Shown here in pieces: positions 19,310 through 30,738 of a stretch of DNA of 64,000 nucleotides. The notes beneath the pieces were generated by a model, which saw nothing but the letters and a program-made list of their open reading frames with translations, did not search any database and was not told where the DNA came from. The position numbers and the translations under genes are program-made. The first letter of the stretch is position 1. Each line of letters opens with the position of its first letter. This DNA is from Macrostomum hystrix. Its lineage: Eukaryota; Platyhelminthes; Macrostomidae. The stretch covers positions 11,161,001 to 11,225,000 of the forward strand of contig CATNEN010000007.1 in NCBI GenBank assembly GCA_950097015.1, read 5' to 3'.

Positions 19310-20396
19310 TCATCCGCCAGCAGCCAGCAGGCCGGTGCTGCGCAGGCCGCGCCAGACCGCCGTGGCCAACAGCGGCAGCCAGGAGGTCGGGCGGAGACTA
19401 GCGCCGGCCCCTCCGCCGTCATCGGAGGCCCGGAAGACGGCAGGCACCGGGTGGTTAAACAGCAGGAGGAACTCGGCCCGCTGGAAGTGCAGCACATTCA
19501 GCCGGCCAGCGGAGTCGGGCACGGATTCGCCCACGCGGTTGGCCACGCCCAGCAGATCCAGGCCGGTCTGCACTGCCGACACGCCCGGGCTGGTGGCCAC
19601 GGTGAAATGCGCCCGCTGGCCGGGCGCGGCTTCTCCTTCGCCGTTGGCCCAGACAGGGAGGGCGTCCTTGCCCAGAACGGCGCGGTAGCCAAAGGTGCGC
19701 GGCGTCAGCAGCAGGGCGGTGACGTTCAGATCGAAGCTGCGACCCTCGGCTGCTTGCACATCCGGCCTGGCTGCGTAGCCAGCGCAGGAGGGCACTGCGC
19801 CGTGGTTGCAGTAGAAGCTGGTCACGTGCAGCTCCTCGGTGGGGTTGGCGTAGGCGAAGCGGGTCAGGTTTTCCACGGGCGTGTCTGGGCGGTAGCGGGT
19901 GGCGACAGCTGAGTAAAATCCCCATGCTTTCGATAACTCGAGGCATTAGTAATTATGTACCATTGCGTCATTGCTTTTAAGCTTGTTGATTTCAAAGCCC
20001 TGAATGAAGTGAATGCCCTAACTTGCGTTGTGTACAAGCGATGCGTTAACACATGTACAACAAGGTGCTGCTTGAAGATTGTATCTAGAAGTTGTCTCGC
20101 TACAAATGACTTACTTAGATGCAATAAATAGTTCCAGCATCCCTGCCCAATGAATTCGATTTCAACACAGCAGAAGCATTCATGCCAGCCTCACCCAGGC
20201 TGTGGTTGGTGAACTGGCAGTATAGCCGGCGCACCTCGTCAATGGCCAGTGCGTTTCGCAGAGTGTCTCGGGCCAGCTGCTTCAGGAAGGTCTCCGTGGC
20301 GTTGTCAGAGGGGAAAAATCCAAAGTACAGCGGCAGCTTCTTGGTGGGTCCGCCGGAACCGCAGGCAGCCACGCCAGCCACAACGGCCGTAAACAT
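19310..20396 (-). CDS. secreted-type glycoprotein, family not recognised
   Basis: Two coding exons on the minus strand: 20396-20195 (with a 5' acceptor CCCCAG ending at 20410) and 19908-19310. The 286-nt intron has donor GGTGAGG and acceptor TACTCAG, phase 1, and the join is in frame. The result is 266 residues. The N-terminus (MFTAVVAGVAACGSGG) is weakly hydrophobic and could be a short signal peptide, or further exons may lie upstream beyond the satellite. Sequons DNAT, NHS (just before the junction), NLT and NVT, plus several cysteines (YCQF, FYCNHG, SCAGY), suggest an extracellular route. The C-terminus is alanine/glycine-rich and hydrophobic (SWLPLLATAVW), perhaps a lipid-anchor signal. 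No family was identified. Confidence 0.65.
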
Positions 20397-20443
20397 GATT
20401 GTTGCCGGTCTGGGGAGAGCGGGAAGCGGCAGAGGATTTAGGT

Positions 20444-21640
20444 TCAGGGCTGTGGGGTTGCAAGCTGGGTTGGCTGTGGGGGTTGCAGGCTGGGTTGGCT
20501 GTGGGGGTTGCAGGCTGGGTTGGCTGTGGGGGTTGCAGGCTGGGTTGGCTGCAGGGCTGTGGGGGTTGCAGGCTGGGTTGGCTGCAGGGCTGTGGGATTG
20601 CAGGCTGGGTTGGCTGCAGGGCTGTGGGGGTTGCAGGCTGGGTTGGCTGCAGGGCTGTGGGGTTGCAGGCTGGGTTGGCTGCAGGGCTGTGGGATTGCAG
20701 GCTGGGTTGGCTGCAGGGCTGTGGGATTGCAGGCTGGGTTGGCTGCAGGGCTGTGGGGTTGCAGGCTGGGTTGGCTGCAGGGCTGTGGGGGTTGCAGGCT
20801 GGGTTGGCTGCAGGGCTGTGGGGTTGCAGGCTGGGTTGGCTGCAGGGCTGTGGGATTGCAGGCTGGGTTGGCTGCAGGGCTGTGGGATTGCAGGCTGGGT
20901 TGGCTGCAGGGCTGTGGGATTGCAGGCTGGGTTGGCTGCAGGGCTGTGGGGGTTGCAGGCTGGGTTGGCTGCAGGGCTGTGGGGGTTGCAGGCTGGGTTG
21001 GCTGCAGGGCTGTGGGGTTGCAGGCTGGGTTGGCTGCAGGGCTGTGGGATTGCAGGCTGGGTTGGCTGCAGGGCTGTGGGGGTTGCAGGCTGGGTTGGCT
21101 GCAGGGCTGTGGGGGTTGCAGGCTGGGTTGGCTGCAGGGCTGTGGGATTGCAGGCTGGGTTGGCTGCAGGGCTGTGGGGGTTGCAGGCTGGGTTGGCTGC
21201 AGGGCTGTGGGGGTTGCAGGCTGGGTTGGCTGCAGGGCTGTGGGGTTGCAGGCTGGGTTGGCTGCAGGGCTGTGGGATTGCAGGCTGGGTTGGCTGAGGG
21301 GGTTGCAGGCTGGGTTGGCTGAGGGGGTTGCAGGCTGGGTTGGCTGAGGGGGTTGCAGGCTGGGTTGGCTGAGGGGGTTGCAGGCTGGGTTGGCTGAGGG
21401 GGTTGCAGGCTGGGTTGGCTGAGGGGGTTGCAGGCTGGGTTGGCTGAGGGGGTTGCAGGCTGGGTTGGCTGTGGGGGTTGCAGGCTGGGTTGGCTGCAGG
21501 GCTGTGGGATTGCAGGCTGGGTTGGCTGTGGGGGTTGCAGGCTGGGTTGGCTGAGGGGGTTGCAGGCTGGGTTGGCTGAGGGGGTTGCAGGCTGGGTTGG
21601 CTGTGGGGGTTGCAGGCTGGGTTGGCTGCAGTACTGTGGG
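20444..21640 (+). repeat. 32/25-bp minisatellite upstream of the glycoprotein gene
   Basis: About 40 copies sharing the core TTGCAGGCTGGGTTGGCTG. Most units are 31-32 bp with CAGGGCTGTGGG; a block at 21290-21460 has a 25-bp form with AGGGGG. It sits directly upstream (minus-strand sense) of the glycoprotein exon, in its promoter or first intron. Long frames across it on both strands are repeat artefacts. Confidence 0.93.
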
Positions 21641-22442
21641 AGTTGCTGAACCAACTCACCCAATCCTCATATGCGAGCTGGTTACGCAGTCCGGTGGCAG
21701 TCAGGGTCAGGAGAGGCCGCGGAAAAACTCTTAAGTCTTGGTGCTTTTAAGTGCATGGCGTTTGGTGCTTGAGTCTAGCGTGTTTTTAAAGACCGTGTAG
21801 CAAATTAAGTCTTATCTAATCGGTACTGCAAGACCTACCTGGGCAGAGCTAATTTACGTGTCCATCAGGCTACAGGCAGGTGGAATCAATTTTCCGGCAG
21901 ATAAGCGAGTGTGTTAAGTCCGCCACTGCACTGCAGTTCTGAGCGCTTTTGAGTGAAGAAAAAGTATTATAACAGCAGCTGATTTAAGGACTATGCGCAA
22001 AGCTTTGAACAGACTGGAATTGCAATCCTTAGCGGGTCAGACAGTCAGTGTATTTGCATTATTGCCCCAGCAGCTTCAGTAACCGGCCCTGCCAGCCCTT
22101 TGCGAGCTGCACGGGGTCAGTCTCAATTTTACATTGTCGGGAGGCATGGAACAGTTCACAGAGCCTAATAATGTCAATGGGCAATGATGCAAGAGGGGGC
22201 GGGGGGCAAACGAGATAAACATGACTAGACTCTAACAGGATGGAAGGTATGCAAAATGAGGATGCGATCGCATATGCACATGCACATATCTGGCGTTAAA
22301 ACAAATAAGACATAAAACACATTCTGAGAAAGTGCCGTGCGAGATGCAAGTGAAAGATCGTGCTTGCTCGGTCGATTTGCTTCATCAGGGAGTTCTGATT
22401 GGCTGATTTTTCATTGGCCGCCAGCTCGCCGGACCAGCCGGC
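21641..22442. other. spacer, nothing recognised
   Basis: Unique sequence with a small G-rich patch near 22190-22210. No coding motif or RNA gene recognised. Confidence 0.3.
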
Positions 22443-23322
22443 TTAGACCAGCTCCGATTGGTCCTCGGCCGGCCGCACAGGGGACTCCGGACCCGGCCAG
22501 AGCCAGATGTACTTGTGCACAATGTACGAGCCGTCGCTGTCAGTGGAGTAGCCGAAGGCGTCGCTGCGCAGACTCCAGCCGGCGCGAGCCATGTGGTGGA
22601 ACAGGGCCAGCTTCTCAGAGTTGCTGACCGACACACTTTGGTAGGAGTCCAGACCCGCTGCCCCCGCACCTGACGCAGCCGCCGCAGCCGCGTCATCCCC
22701 GGTCGCCGGTCGCTGCAGCGGCAGGGATCTCAGCGCCTCGGTGTGGCCGGAGATCACCAGGCCGCCGGATTTGAAGGCGCCGTTGTTCGACTGGCGATTG
22801 GGCGGCGGCATGTAGAACCGGTAGAAGTAGGCCGTCTCCTCGAACTCCAACACCTCAACCATGTACTTGAAGGCAGCGCCTGCTCCTACCTGCGGCTGAA
22901 CTGCTGCAAGCTGCTGTGGCGGCTGCTGCTGGGAATCGCGGCGCTCTCTGCAGGCGGCTAGGAGACCAGGTAGACCGAAGAAGTCAGCTTCGGCTTCCAG
23001 CAGGTCGAACTCCTGCATGTGCCGAGTACAAAAGACCGTGAGAGGGTACGAACACCGCTTGGCGGTCACACTCGAGTCTCACCTGAAAGCCCTCAGGCAC
23101 GCAGAGCCGGCTGCAGCGCAGGTAATTCAACACGTGCCTGAATAGCCTGCCATCCCTGTCTATAAAGGCGTGCCCGGCGGGGTCGCGCAGCACGGATGGC
23201 GTGAAGCTGCCACCAAACATGGCGGCCAGCATGGAGCCGGGGAATTTGCACAGGGTGGCGCGCGTCGTCGTGTGGACAGCACCGCCGACATTCAGGACCA
23301 CCGCCTCCTCTGTGGCCTCCAT
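22443..23322 (-). CDS. BTB/POZ (T1-type) protein, KCTD-like
   Basis: Two exons on the minus strand: 23322-23083 and 23012-22443, with a 70-bp GT-AG intron and a phase-0 join. The product is 269 residues, a usual KCTD length. Exon 1 holds the T1/BTB fold: VVLNVGGAVHTTTRATL (residues about 7-23), then GSMLAAMF, FIDRDGRLFRHVLNYLR. The join restores CVPEGFQEFDLLEAEADFFG, which matches the end of the KCTD BTB domain. The C-terminal half (FKYMVEVLEFEETAYFYRFY and AFGYSTDSDGSYIVHKYIW) resembles a KCTD C-terminal domain but the subfamily is unclear. KCTD proteins are cullin-3 adaptors or receptor auxiliary subunits; which applies is unknown. An acceptor (TTTGCAG) lies 31 nt before the ATG. An A/S-rich linker lies near 22650-22690. 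Confidence 0.88.
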
Positions 23323-23359
23323 GTTAGGAGGCTGCAAGCTCTCGGCTACTGGCCTGCAA

Positions 23360-26131
23360 AGAACAGAAGAATGCAAGACGACTCAATAGATTGACAGGTC
23401 AATAATCCAACATGAAAAGATAATATGCAAGCTGACTGCTTACAGCTACTCCTATAATGCAAGCCTCAATGCAGAGCTATAGTTTCAGCAAATCATTATT
23501 AGCAAATGCAGTAAGCAACATATCACCACATATCAATGGTATAATATAATGGTTCAAAAGGTAATGGCCAAAAATAGTAAAACAACTATAGTATTAAAAT
23601 TTTACTATTAGGGTGGTAAAGCATAAAAGTTGAAATTTCCAAAATGCTTAAAGTATCTTGAAATTTCTAGAGACCTCTTAAATATGGTAATGCTTATTCA
23701 TACCTTTAAAACTCACATTTACAGATGAACCATTTAATTCAGAATACTTTTGCCAAGTTTAGCCAGGAAGTTGTTACACATGTCTATCATAATGCTAATT
23801 CACACTTAAGCCTTACTTTTGCAGCCAGGTAATTTAATTTAATTTAATTAATTCAATTCTTCACAGCAAGAATGTTTGAACTAAGATAAAAATAGTCTCC
23901 AATTTATTTTTATGACATAAAATTTGCTAGTGTTAAGAAACACACAATTCCATGCCTTCCTTTTGTTAATATTCAGGGCAAAATTTGTTTATTATATAGT
24001 AACTTAGTAGACTATTGTGTGGCCATTATGTTTTCTGGCCACTATGATATGTAGTACTTGTCACTATTATTATTAGGGCCTAGTCATTAGTGCTACACAT
24101 GAATTATACCCACATTAAGCTGTTAAACACTAAGTACTAAGTAGGAATGTCAAGAATTCAATGTGAGTCAATCAAGTGCATGCCAACCATGCACACTAAA
24201 TTGGGCAGGCAACACTAATACACCCAAATTTTGGGCATTATAATTATATGATCTAGAATCTAGATTATGGCCCTAGGTATGAAAACAAAGACCATTAGTC
24301 TATGAAATTGCATATAACACAACAAACGTGTGAAACATGATACAGAGAATAAATAGTGCAAATTTGTAGACACTGCAACATAAATAAAACTTTTTTTCAC
24401 CACAGCATCATAAAATTTGGCTACAGATATTACCACTACATTACATAGGCTTAGTAAATAATAGATATAAAACAGCTAGACACTATAAAATGTGAACAAA
24501 TAGCAAAGTTGCTTTGCAAAAATGAAATGGTACAATTTATTTATTTATGGGCCTATTATGCTGTTTATAACTGTATATGCCAAACGGAAGTGCTTATTCC
24601 CACGGTCCCGTGCCAATAATTTTCTGCTTATCCACACGGCAGCTTGTATGAATGGGTCTACTTTCAAGTCCCTACCTATTCTAATTCGTCTCTGAGCATA
24701 AGGCTTTTGCTTCAGAGTATAGTGTATAGTGTACACTATCAATGAATAGTGTAAAAGAATAACAATGATGTATAATGTGTGACGAGTTTGGTGCTGACTA
24801 GAATTCTGCTGGTTGACTCGTATGATTTTCTTTGAAATACTTTTTACTTTTTAAGTCAATACAATTCGAATGAAAACACGTAACGATGACAAAAGATTTA
24901 GTAAGTTGTGATTAAAATAATTAAAGAGGATGACATTAATGTCGGTTAATTAATGTGTAGGTCGAAATGTAGAACACTGTCGTAACACACTGGCAACTTT
25001 GTCGATCTATTGGCTCGAGGGTTCAACAAAACGTTCAAATCTGAAAGGGCCTCGTTTCAAAGAACAGAACCGTGTGGATACAATTGAAATTAACGGCACG
25101 GCATATATAAAGAGTTGTAGACCTATTTATACAAGCTGCCGTGTGGATAAGCAGAAAATTATCGGCACGGATCCGTGGGGATAAAATTGAAATTATCGGC
25201 ACGGGACCGTGGGAATATGCTCTGCCATGTCAAATGGCCTAGGCCCCCTCATAGCCAGCCAAGGTAGTCTTTTTACAAGTTAGACTATTTTTAGTTTCTG
25301 TAATTATCTTGAATGTACTATTAACTATTGTTACCTTCTTAATTTTATTTACTGTTTAAATTATTGAAAGAGTCGTTTAGACAGGTTTTCACAGTCAAAT
25401 TCTAAAAGATGTCAGCTCAAGAATTCTCGCTTTAAAGCGAAAATTTCGGCGAGCCCTTAGATTTTAGAAAACTGTTTTCATGAATATTGTACCATTCTCA
25501 GTCTAAGTCCACAATTTCTTTACACTTAATAGCCTTTTGCATCTTTATAAAATGTGATCTTAATTTTTTGTTTTATTGTATTCTTTAGGTATAGAAATCT
25601 ATTTGTTCAACATTTAAGCTTGTCGCATCGCATTACACCATGTGCAGAAATTAATGCTCTGGTGTCAGTCAGTGCAAAACCAATTAAGTAAACCAATTAA
25701 GAATGAGCAAAATTTTTTTTGCCTTCTTAAAATCGAAAACTCCTACGCGAAATTCCGGAAGATGTATTGCTGTTGCTGTGCGGTAAAAACGAACTGACAA
25801 CAACTCCATCTAGAAGTTAGAACACTTGGAGTCTACTCCTAGAAGTCTACTCCTAGTGGTCCTTGCTCTATCTATGAGTCAAACAAACACTCTGATGCAC
25901 CATATGGAGCTGGTGTACGTATGCTCTTCGTAACTATAGAATTCGATGCATGCGACAGTAACAAAACAAACTACACCTTTAAAGACTAAGAAAAGACTGA
26001 TCGAATCAAAGCTTGGATTACTACATGCAAAATTAGCGCATTAGTGGGAAATGTACGTTACTAAAAAGGCTTAGAAAAACAACTAGTAGAAAAAATGGGG
26101 CATGGGGGAATAAAGAAAAAGTCAGCATTAA
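23360..26131. other. AT-rich intergenic region
   Basis: About 2.8 kb with no recognisable gene. Apart from the foldback element at 24586-25218 it is low-complexity AT-rich DNA. The motif CTCCTAGTGGTCCTTG near 25848 resembles an end motif of the foldback element at 4838 and a motif at 52541, suggesting a related repeat end. Confidence 0.4.
24586..25218. mobile_element. foldback/MITE-like element
   Basis: The left arm (24586-24661) and right arm (about 25112-25218) are inverted copies. CCCACGGTCCCGTGCC on the left matches GGCACGGGACCGTGGG on the right, and TTTCTGCTTATCCACACGGC matches GCCGTGTGGATAAGCAGAAA. The right arm carries extra internal copies of the CACGG/CCGTG block. There is no coding capacity, and exact ends and target duplication could not be fixed. 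Confidence 0.6.
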
Positions 26132-27274
26132 TCAGACTACTTCCAAAAAATCCTTGTGCACCCACAGCACGTCGATGTTGTCCCACTGGCTAACCTGCGC
26201 CATGTCCAGAGCCTGCAGTCCCGGTGCGCGACCCGCCTTGTAGCCCCGCTTCGTGAAGAAGTCCACTACTGTGGCGGGGTCGCCGCGGGACATGAACGGC
26301 TTCGACCACTCCATCTGTACCGCCACTACAAGCCGCAGGTCGAACAGGTTGCCCGAGGTGCGCAGAAAGTCCGTCTCACCGCCCTGAATGTCCATCTTCA
26401 TGACGACGTGCTTGGTGCGGACAAGGCTGGACAGTCTCTCACTGCGCATGGGCATGATGGGCACCGTGTCCGGCAGTTGGGCGTCCAGCTTGCCGGCACC
26501 GCCGACGTTGCAGTCGGACAGGAAGCTCAGGTACTTGAGCTGCTGGGTGGTGGTGATGAAGTTCCACACGAGGCTGGTTCCGCCCAGACCTGAAGCGTTG
26601 AGGCTGAGGTGCAGACGCAACAGGTTGCGGATATTTGCATCCAGAGCAACCACAGGCAGGCCGACCTTTGCAGCCTGGATGCTGTACACACCGATGTTGC
26701 TGCCGATGTCCATGAAGGTCGTATCGGGAACCTTGAGAGCGAGTTGCACAATAGATTGTACTAATTTCGGCTCCCAGGACTTGTCGACTCGGATTCCACT
26801 AGTGACGGTATCGTTCCCCTTGTAGGCGAAAATAGGCATGAGATTTCCGCTTATGTCATGCAGCTGTATTACATCAGCACTCCGTCTTGTGATGTCCAGC
26901 AGCTGCTCCGGAAACGGAGTCTTCACAACGCACAGCGGGTAGCCGTCCTGGTACCGCTTGTAGGCCTCCGAGTCTCGGCACAGCTTGTTTCGCAGCACCG
27001 TGTTGAGAAAGTCCACTCGACGAAACTCCTGGTACATTGGGCACTGAACCTCCACCGGGTCCACCGGCTCTGTGGATCTGAGGCTGTCGGCGACCAGCTT
27101 GTTGAGCAGCTTCTCATCATCATCTCTTTGCTGCGCCTTGGCTCCTTTAAAGAGGCTGTCTGCAATCTTCTCGTGACCGCCACTGATTCCCGCGAGCACG
27201 TAGATGAGAAGGCAGAGCAGGACTCCAGCGAAGAACGCGAGCATGCGGTGCGAGCACAGCTCCCTGACTGCCAT
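26132..27274 (-). CDS. FkbM-type methyltransferase, copy A (type II membrane protein)
   Basis: A 380-residue single-exon frame. The ATG at 27274 is preferred over an upstream in-frame start because homology with copy B begins exactly there. Residues about 11-29 form one hydrophobic segment (MLAFFAGVLLCLLIYVLAG) after a short basic tail, a signal anchor placing the enzyme in the secretory pathway. Residues 186-200 (TTFMDIGSNIGVYSI) form the S-adenosylmethionine-binding motif of the FkbM family, and 290-302 (VVMKMDIQGGETD) the second conserved motif. The family methylates hydroxyls of sugars or other small acceptors; the substrate here is unknown. Copy B at 40267 has the same length and is nearly identical except over residues about 133-177 and the last four residues. 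Confidence 0.85.
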   Translation of the reverse strand: MAVRELCSHRMLAFFAGVLLCLLIYVLAGISGGHEKIADSLFKGAKAQQRDDDEKLLNKLVADSLRSTEPVDPVEVQCPMYQEFRRVDFLNTVLRNKLCRDSEAYKRYQDGYPLCVVKTPFPEQLLDITRRSADVIQLHDISGNLMPIFAYKGNDTVTSGIRVDKSWEPKLVQSIVQLALKVPDTTFMDIGSNIGVYSIQAAKVGLPVVALDANIRNLLRLHLSLNASGLGGTSLVWNFITTTQQLKYLSFLSDCNVGGAGKLDAQLPDTVPIMPMRSERLSSLVRTKHVVMKMDIQGGETDFLRTSGNLFDLRLVVAVQMEWSKPFMSRGDPATVVDFFTKRGYKAGRAPGLQALDMAQVSQWDNIDVLWVHKDFLEVV

Positions 27275-28042
27275 GTTGCACTGGACCGGTGCTGAGCTAT
27301 GAACCTCTGAGAAAATGAGCGCTGGCAATTTTTTTTCCAGGCAGAATTTTTTGCCGGAAACGAGTGTGGTTTGGGCATGGAAGTTGTCGTGGATTTTATG
27401 TTTCTATGAATGTTAAATTGCTTGATGGCAGCTGGAGTTCCTAACACCTGCCCCAGAGCGAGAGAATATCGATTGCGGGTTTCTGCAATCATGTTTCGCT
27501 CTATTGAATTCTCCGCTTTCGCGCCTGCACGCTGTTTGCGCCTTCGAGACTTCAATGCAGCCAATTAAAATGCAGCCTTTGCTTGGTTGGTTGGACTTAA
27601 TACACGGCATGCTCTGACCTAAGATAAGATTTTTATCATCTGGCACGTTTTCTTGCCACGAAAGAGACCCCAGGACAGAAAGCTCTTCAGCTTTGAGGAA
27701 CAATTAGCTAATCAATTTAAAGAGCGATATAAGCTTTCAAAGCTTTGTCATTGAGCTGGAATTCGATTCACCATATCTGTTTGGATCAGCTGAATTAAAG
27801 TAAACTTTTTTCTATACAGTTTAAGATAACAGTAATAAAATATCTGTTTTGATTTGATCAGGACCGCTGTCAATTTTTACCCTTAAATGTATTCTCCTTG
27901 AGGGTGTGTGTGTCAGGCACCAAGACGGAGGGCAAATGTTGGAAAACGTCCTTTTTAAAAAGACAATAAAAATATGGAAACTTTTGACGCAACAGGGTCA
28001 AGACCGTGAGGAGTTTGTTGATTGGGTAGCTTAGTTGCCTGG
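27275..28042. other. spacer, nothing recognised
   Basis: 5' flank of FkbM copy A. It shares no visible homology with the 5' flank of copy B. Confidence 0.35.
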
Positions 28043-28808
28043 CAGCATGGATGGAACTCCCGGTGGCATCCCAGACGGCACTCACTGATGGCATCATGGA
28101 TGGAACTCCCGGTGGCATCCCAGACGGCACTCACTGATGGCATCATGATGGAACTCCCGGTGGCATCCCAGACGGCACTCACTGATGGCATCATGGATGG
28201 AACTCCCGGTGGCATCCCAGACGGCACTCACTGATGGCATCATGGATGGAACTCCCGGTGGCATCCCAGACGGCACTCACTGATGGCATCATGGATGGAA
28301 CTCCCGGTGGCATCCCAGACGGCACTCACTGATGGCATCATGGATGGAACTCCCGGTGGCATCCCAGACGGCACTCACTGATGGCATCATGATGGAACTC
28401 CCGGTGGCATCCCAGACGGCACTCACTGATGGCATCATGGATGGAACTCCCGGTGGCATCCCAGACGGCACTCACTGATGGCATCATGGATGGAACTCCC
28501 GGTGGCATCCCAGACGGCACTCACTGATGGCATCATGATGGAACTCCCGGTGGCATCCCAGACGGCACTCACTGATGGCATCATGGATGGAACTCCCGGT
28601 GGCATCCCAGACGGCACTCACTGATGGCATCATGGATGGAACTCCCGGTGGCATCCCAGACGGCACTCACTGATGGCATCATGGATGGAACTCCCGGTGG
28701 CATCCCAGAGGGCGCTCACTGATGGCATCATGGATGGAACTCCCAGATGGAATCATGGATGGAACTCCCAGATGGCATCATGGATGGAACTCCCAGATGG
28801 CATCATCG
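28043..28808 (+). repeat. 49/46-bp minisatellite
   Basis: About 15 copies of a 49-bp unit containing GGAACTCCCGGTGGCATCCC and GACGGCACTCACTGATGGCA, with a 46-bp variant lacking three bases (ATCATGATGG instead of ATCATGGATGG-type spacing) recurring in a higher-order order. The right end shows shortened diverged units (AACTCCCAGATGG). Confidence 0.92.
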
Positions 28809-29210
28809 ATATCTTTGACTCATTGGATCAAAGGCCTCAAAAGCAGTCACATTTAAGCCACACTTTGGTTAAGCCTCTCGCCTGAATGGACAGATAAATA
28901 TAAGAAACTGCATGTTGACAGTGGGCTGTATATGGCTCACAACACGAGGTAGAATAGCATGAAATATGATGTTTATCCTCGCTGACATGAACTCTCAAAG
29001 GAGGCTGAACTAAGGCCATGAGAGCAAAAGTATATAGCAATAGCAGCATAATGAAAAGCGCTTATTGGCTCGTAGATCATGCAAAAAACGAAATCGACGC
29101 TTGTGCTCTAATTTCAGTCACGGAGAATAATGAGCAGTGACCGGGACTAATGAGACAGGAAACGCGGACAATCTTTCTTCAGCAGCGCACAGCAGCACAC
29201 AGCAAGGAAT
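28809..29210. other. spacer before SINE copy 1
   Basis: No coding motif. It ends at the SINE target duplication GAACAAATTA (29211-29220). Confidence 0.35.
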
Positions 29211-29220
29211 GAACAAATTA

Positions 29221-29222
29221 GT

Positions 29223-29273
<51 letters not shown>

Positions 29274-29619
29274 TGCAGGAGGGCTGCAGGCAAAGGCACA
29301 TAATTTAGCGACACTAGACCCGCAGCCAGCGAGGAGGCAATTCTGCCCATTTCGCTGACTCCTGAGCACACACGCATACATATACTGTACGCAGGCATAC
29401 GCTCACACAGGTGTGTACATCTGCCCTGACTTTCTCATCGTCAGGCAGTGTACATTTCACTGTGCCTTGGAGGTTGGCCCTCGAGGGCGTAATCGCACGA
29501 CAAGCCCCAAGCCTTCTCTCCGCGACTGCGCCCCAAATAAATGTGGCCTCGCCGCGGAATCGAACTTAGGGACCATGGTGCGAGAGGCAAACGCGTTAAC
29601 CGCTCTGCCACCGACCCCC
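29221..29619 (-). mobile_element. tRNA-derived SINE, copy 1
   Basis: A 399-bp element on the minus strand. Its right-hand head (29560-29619) reads on the minus strand TGGCAGAGCGG (pol III A box), GTTAACGCGTTTGCCTC, then AGTTCGATTCC (B box), the layout of a Leu/Ser-type tRNA. A GC-rich body follows, then a (TTA)n tail at 29223-29272. The 10-bp direct duplication GAACAAATTA at 29211-29220 and 29620-29629 shows LINE-type retrotransposition. The body matches the element at 50435-50792, so this is a dispersed family. Confidence 0.88.
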
Positions 29620-29639
29620 GAACAAATTACTCATTAAGC

Positions 29640-29722
29640 GTTTACAAAGCCCTAGTGCACCCACAGCGCGTATGCTCCATTGCCTCACCTGCGCCATATC
29701 CAGAGGCTGCAGTCCCAGTGCC
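29640..29722 (-). pseudogene. FkbM methyltransferase 3'-end scrap
   Basis: About 80 bp resemble the last codons of the two FkbM genes (GTGCACCCACAGCGCGT, ACCTGCGCCATATCCAGAG, GCTGCAGTCCCAGTGC). Its flanking TTTACAAAG resembles copy B and not copy A. A TAG interrupts the WVHKDF end. It lies directly beside the SINE and is followed by a minisatellite. Confidence 0.75.
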
Positions 29723-29724
29723 TG

Positions 29725-30112
29725 AAATTATCATTTTCGGAGTCTTGAAGGATAATTTCGGAGTCTGAAAAGAATAAATCGGAGCCCTTCAGGATTTTTT
29801 AGCCTGAGGGATCATTTTGAAGAGCCCTGAAGGTTCATTTCCGACGCCTGAAGGATCGTTTCGGAGCGCTGATAGATCATTTTGGAGCTTTGAAAGACCA
29901 ATTGCCGATTCCTGTAGGACCATTTCGGAGCCATGAGGGATTATTTTGGAGCCCTGAAGGATCATTTCCGAGTCCTGAAGGATCACTTCCGAGTCTGAAG
30001 GATCACTTCCGAGTCCTGAAGGATCATTTCCGAGTCCTGAAGGATCATTTCCGAGTCCTGAAGGATCACTTCCGAGTCCTGAAGGATCATAATGGAGCCC
30101 TGAAGGATCATC
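29725..30112 (+). repeat. about 21-bp minisatellite with homogenisation gradient
   Basis: About 18 units of GAGTCCTGAAGGATCATTTCC type. The left units are diverged (GGAGCCCTTCAGGATTTTTT) and the right units (29960-30080) are nearly uniform. A short run of repeat-coded protein (LKDHFRV) is an artefact. Confidence 0.88.
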
Positions 30113-30738
30113 TGATAATTAGGCCAAATTGGAGAAAAATGCAGCTAATATTTTGAAGCATTTGAGCAACTTGCGAATATTTTTTGTTGCAGGCTACCTA
30201 GGCCTCTGGCAGCTGTTCTCTAGTTATTGATATATCTGTAATATACTTGCTAGAGCTTCAGTGGTTTTCAAGTCATCTTGTGACAATAAGTAGTTGGATT
30301 TACGGTATCTTCTGCAGTTAGAAACGCGAAATCACGATTTTCTCTGAAATTTTAACGGGCGGTGCCATACCAATTCCAACTACACATTAATAAGAAATTG
30401 ACCTCGTTTTCCACTTCTATTTAGCACTTTCCGCACAATCTGTTCTCATAGCGAATTCTCGGTCTCGCAGTTTGCAAGGTTTCGCAAGCAAACTAATGGC
30501 TTGTCAAGGCGGCTGCGCGTCTTGTCTAAGGGAATTTCATAAAGTGAACCACTCTGGGTTTATACCTGAGAAAACCCTCACCCCCACGTGGACTACGTCC
30601 ACCGTGACCTCGCCCACATCGGCCTGAACGATGTGGACTACCGGCCTCCTGGTTTCAAAATCAAGTGAGGCTTTGCCGCCGCCATCCCTGACCAGATCGA
30701 CGTCGGTGTCAACCAGTGGAGCCAATGGATACACTGCT
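30113..30738. other. spacer, nothing recognised
   Basis: Contains GC-rich sequence from 30560 onward that may be more of the decayed LINE at 30739, but no motif can be assigned. Confidence 0.3.

Noticed and set aside
20115-21659. A 514-codon minus-strand frame reading through the satellite into the glycoprotein exon
   Set aside because: The glycoprotein exon has a good acceptor at 20410 and its own ATG at 20396. The upstream part is pure repeat.
26156-27295. Plus-strand frames opposite the FkbM genes
   Set aside because: Antisense shadows duplicated because the genes are duplicated.
28043-28808. CRISPR-like regular repeats
   Set aside because: Units are contiguous with no unique spacers, and the genome is eukaryotic. 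The same applies to the other arrays.
29560-29619. A true tRNA gene on the minus strand
   Set aside because: The tRNA-like sequence is the head of a longer element with target duplications and a second copy, so it is a SINE and not a functional tRNA.
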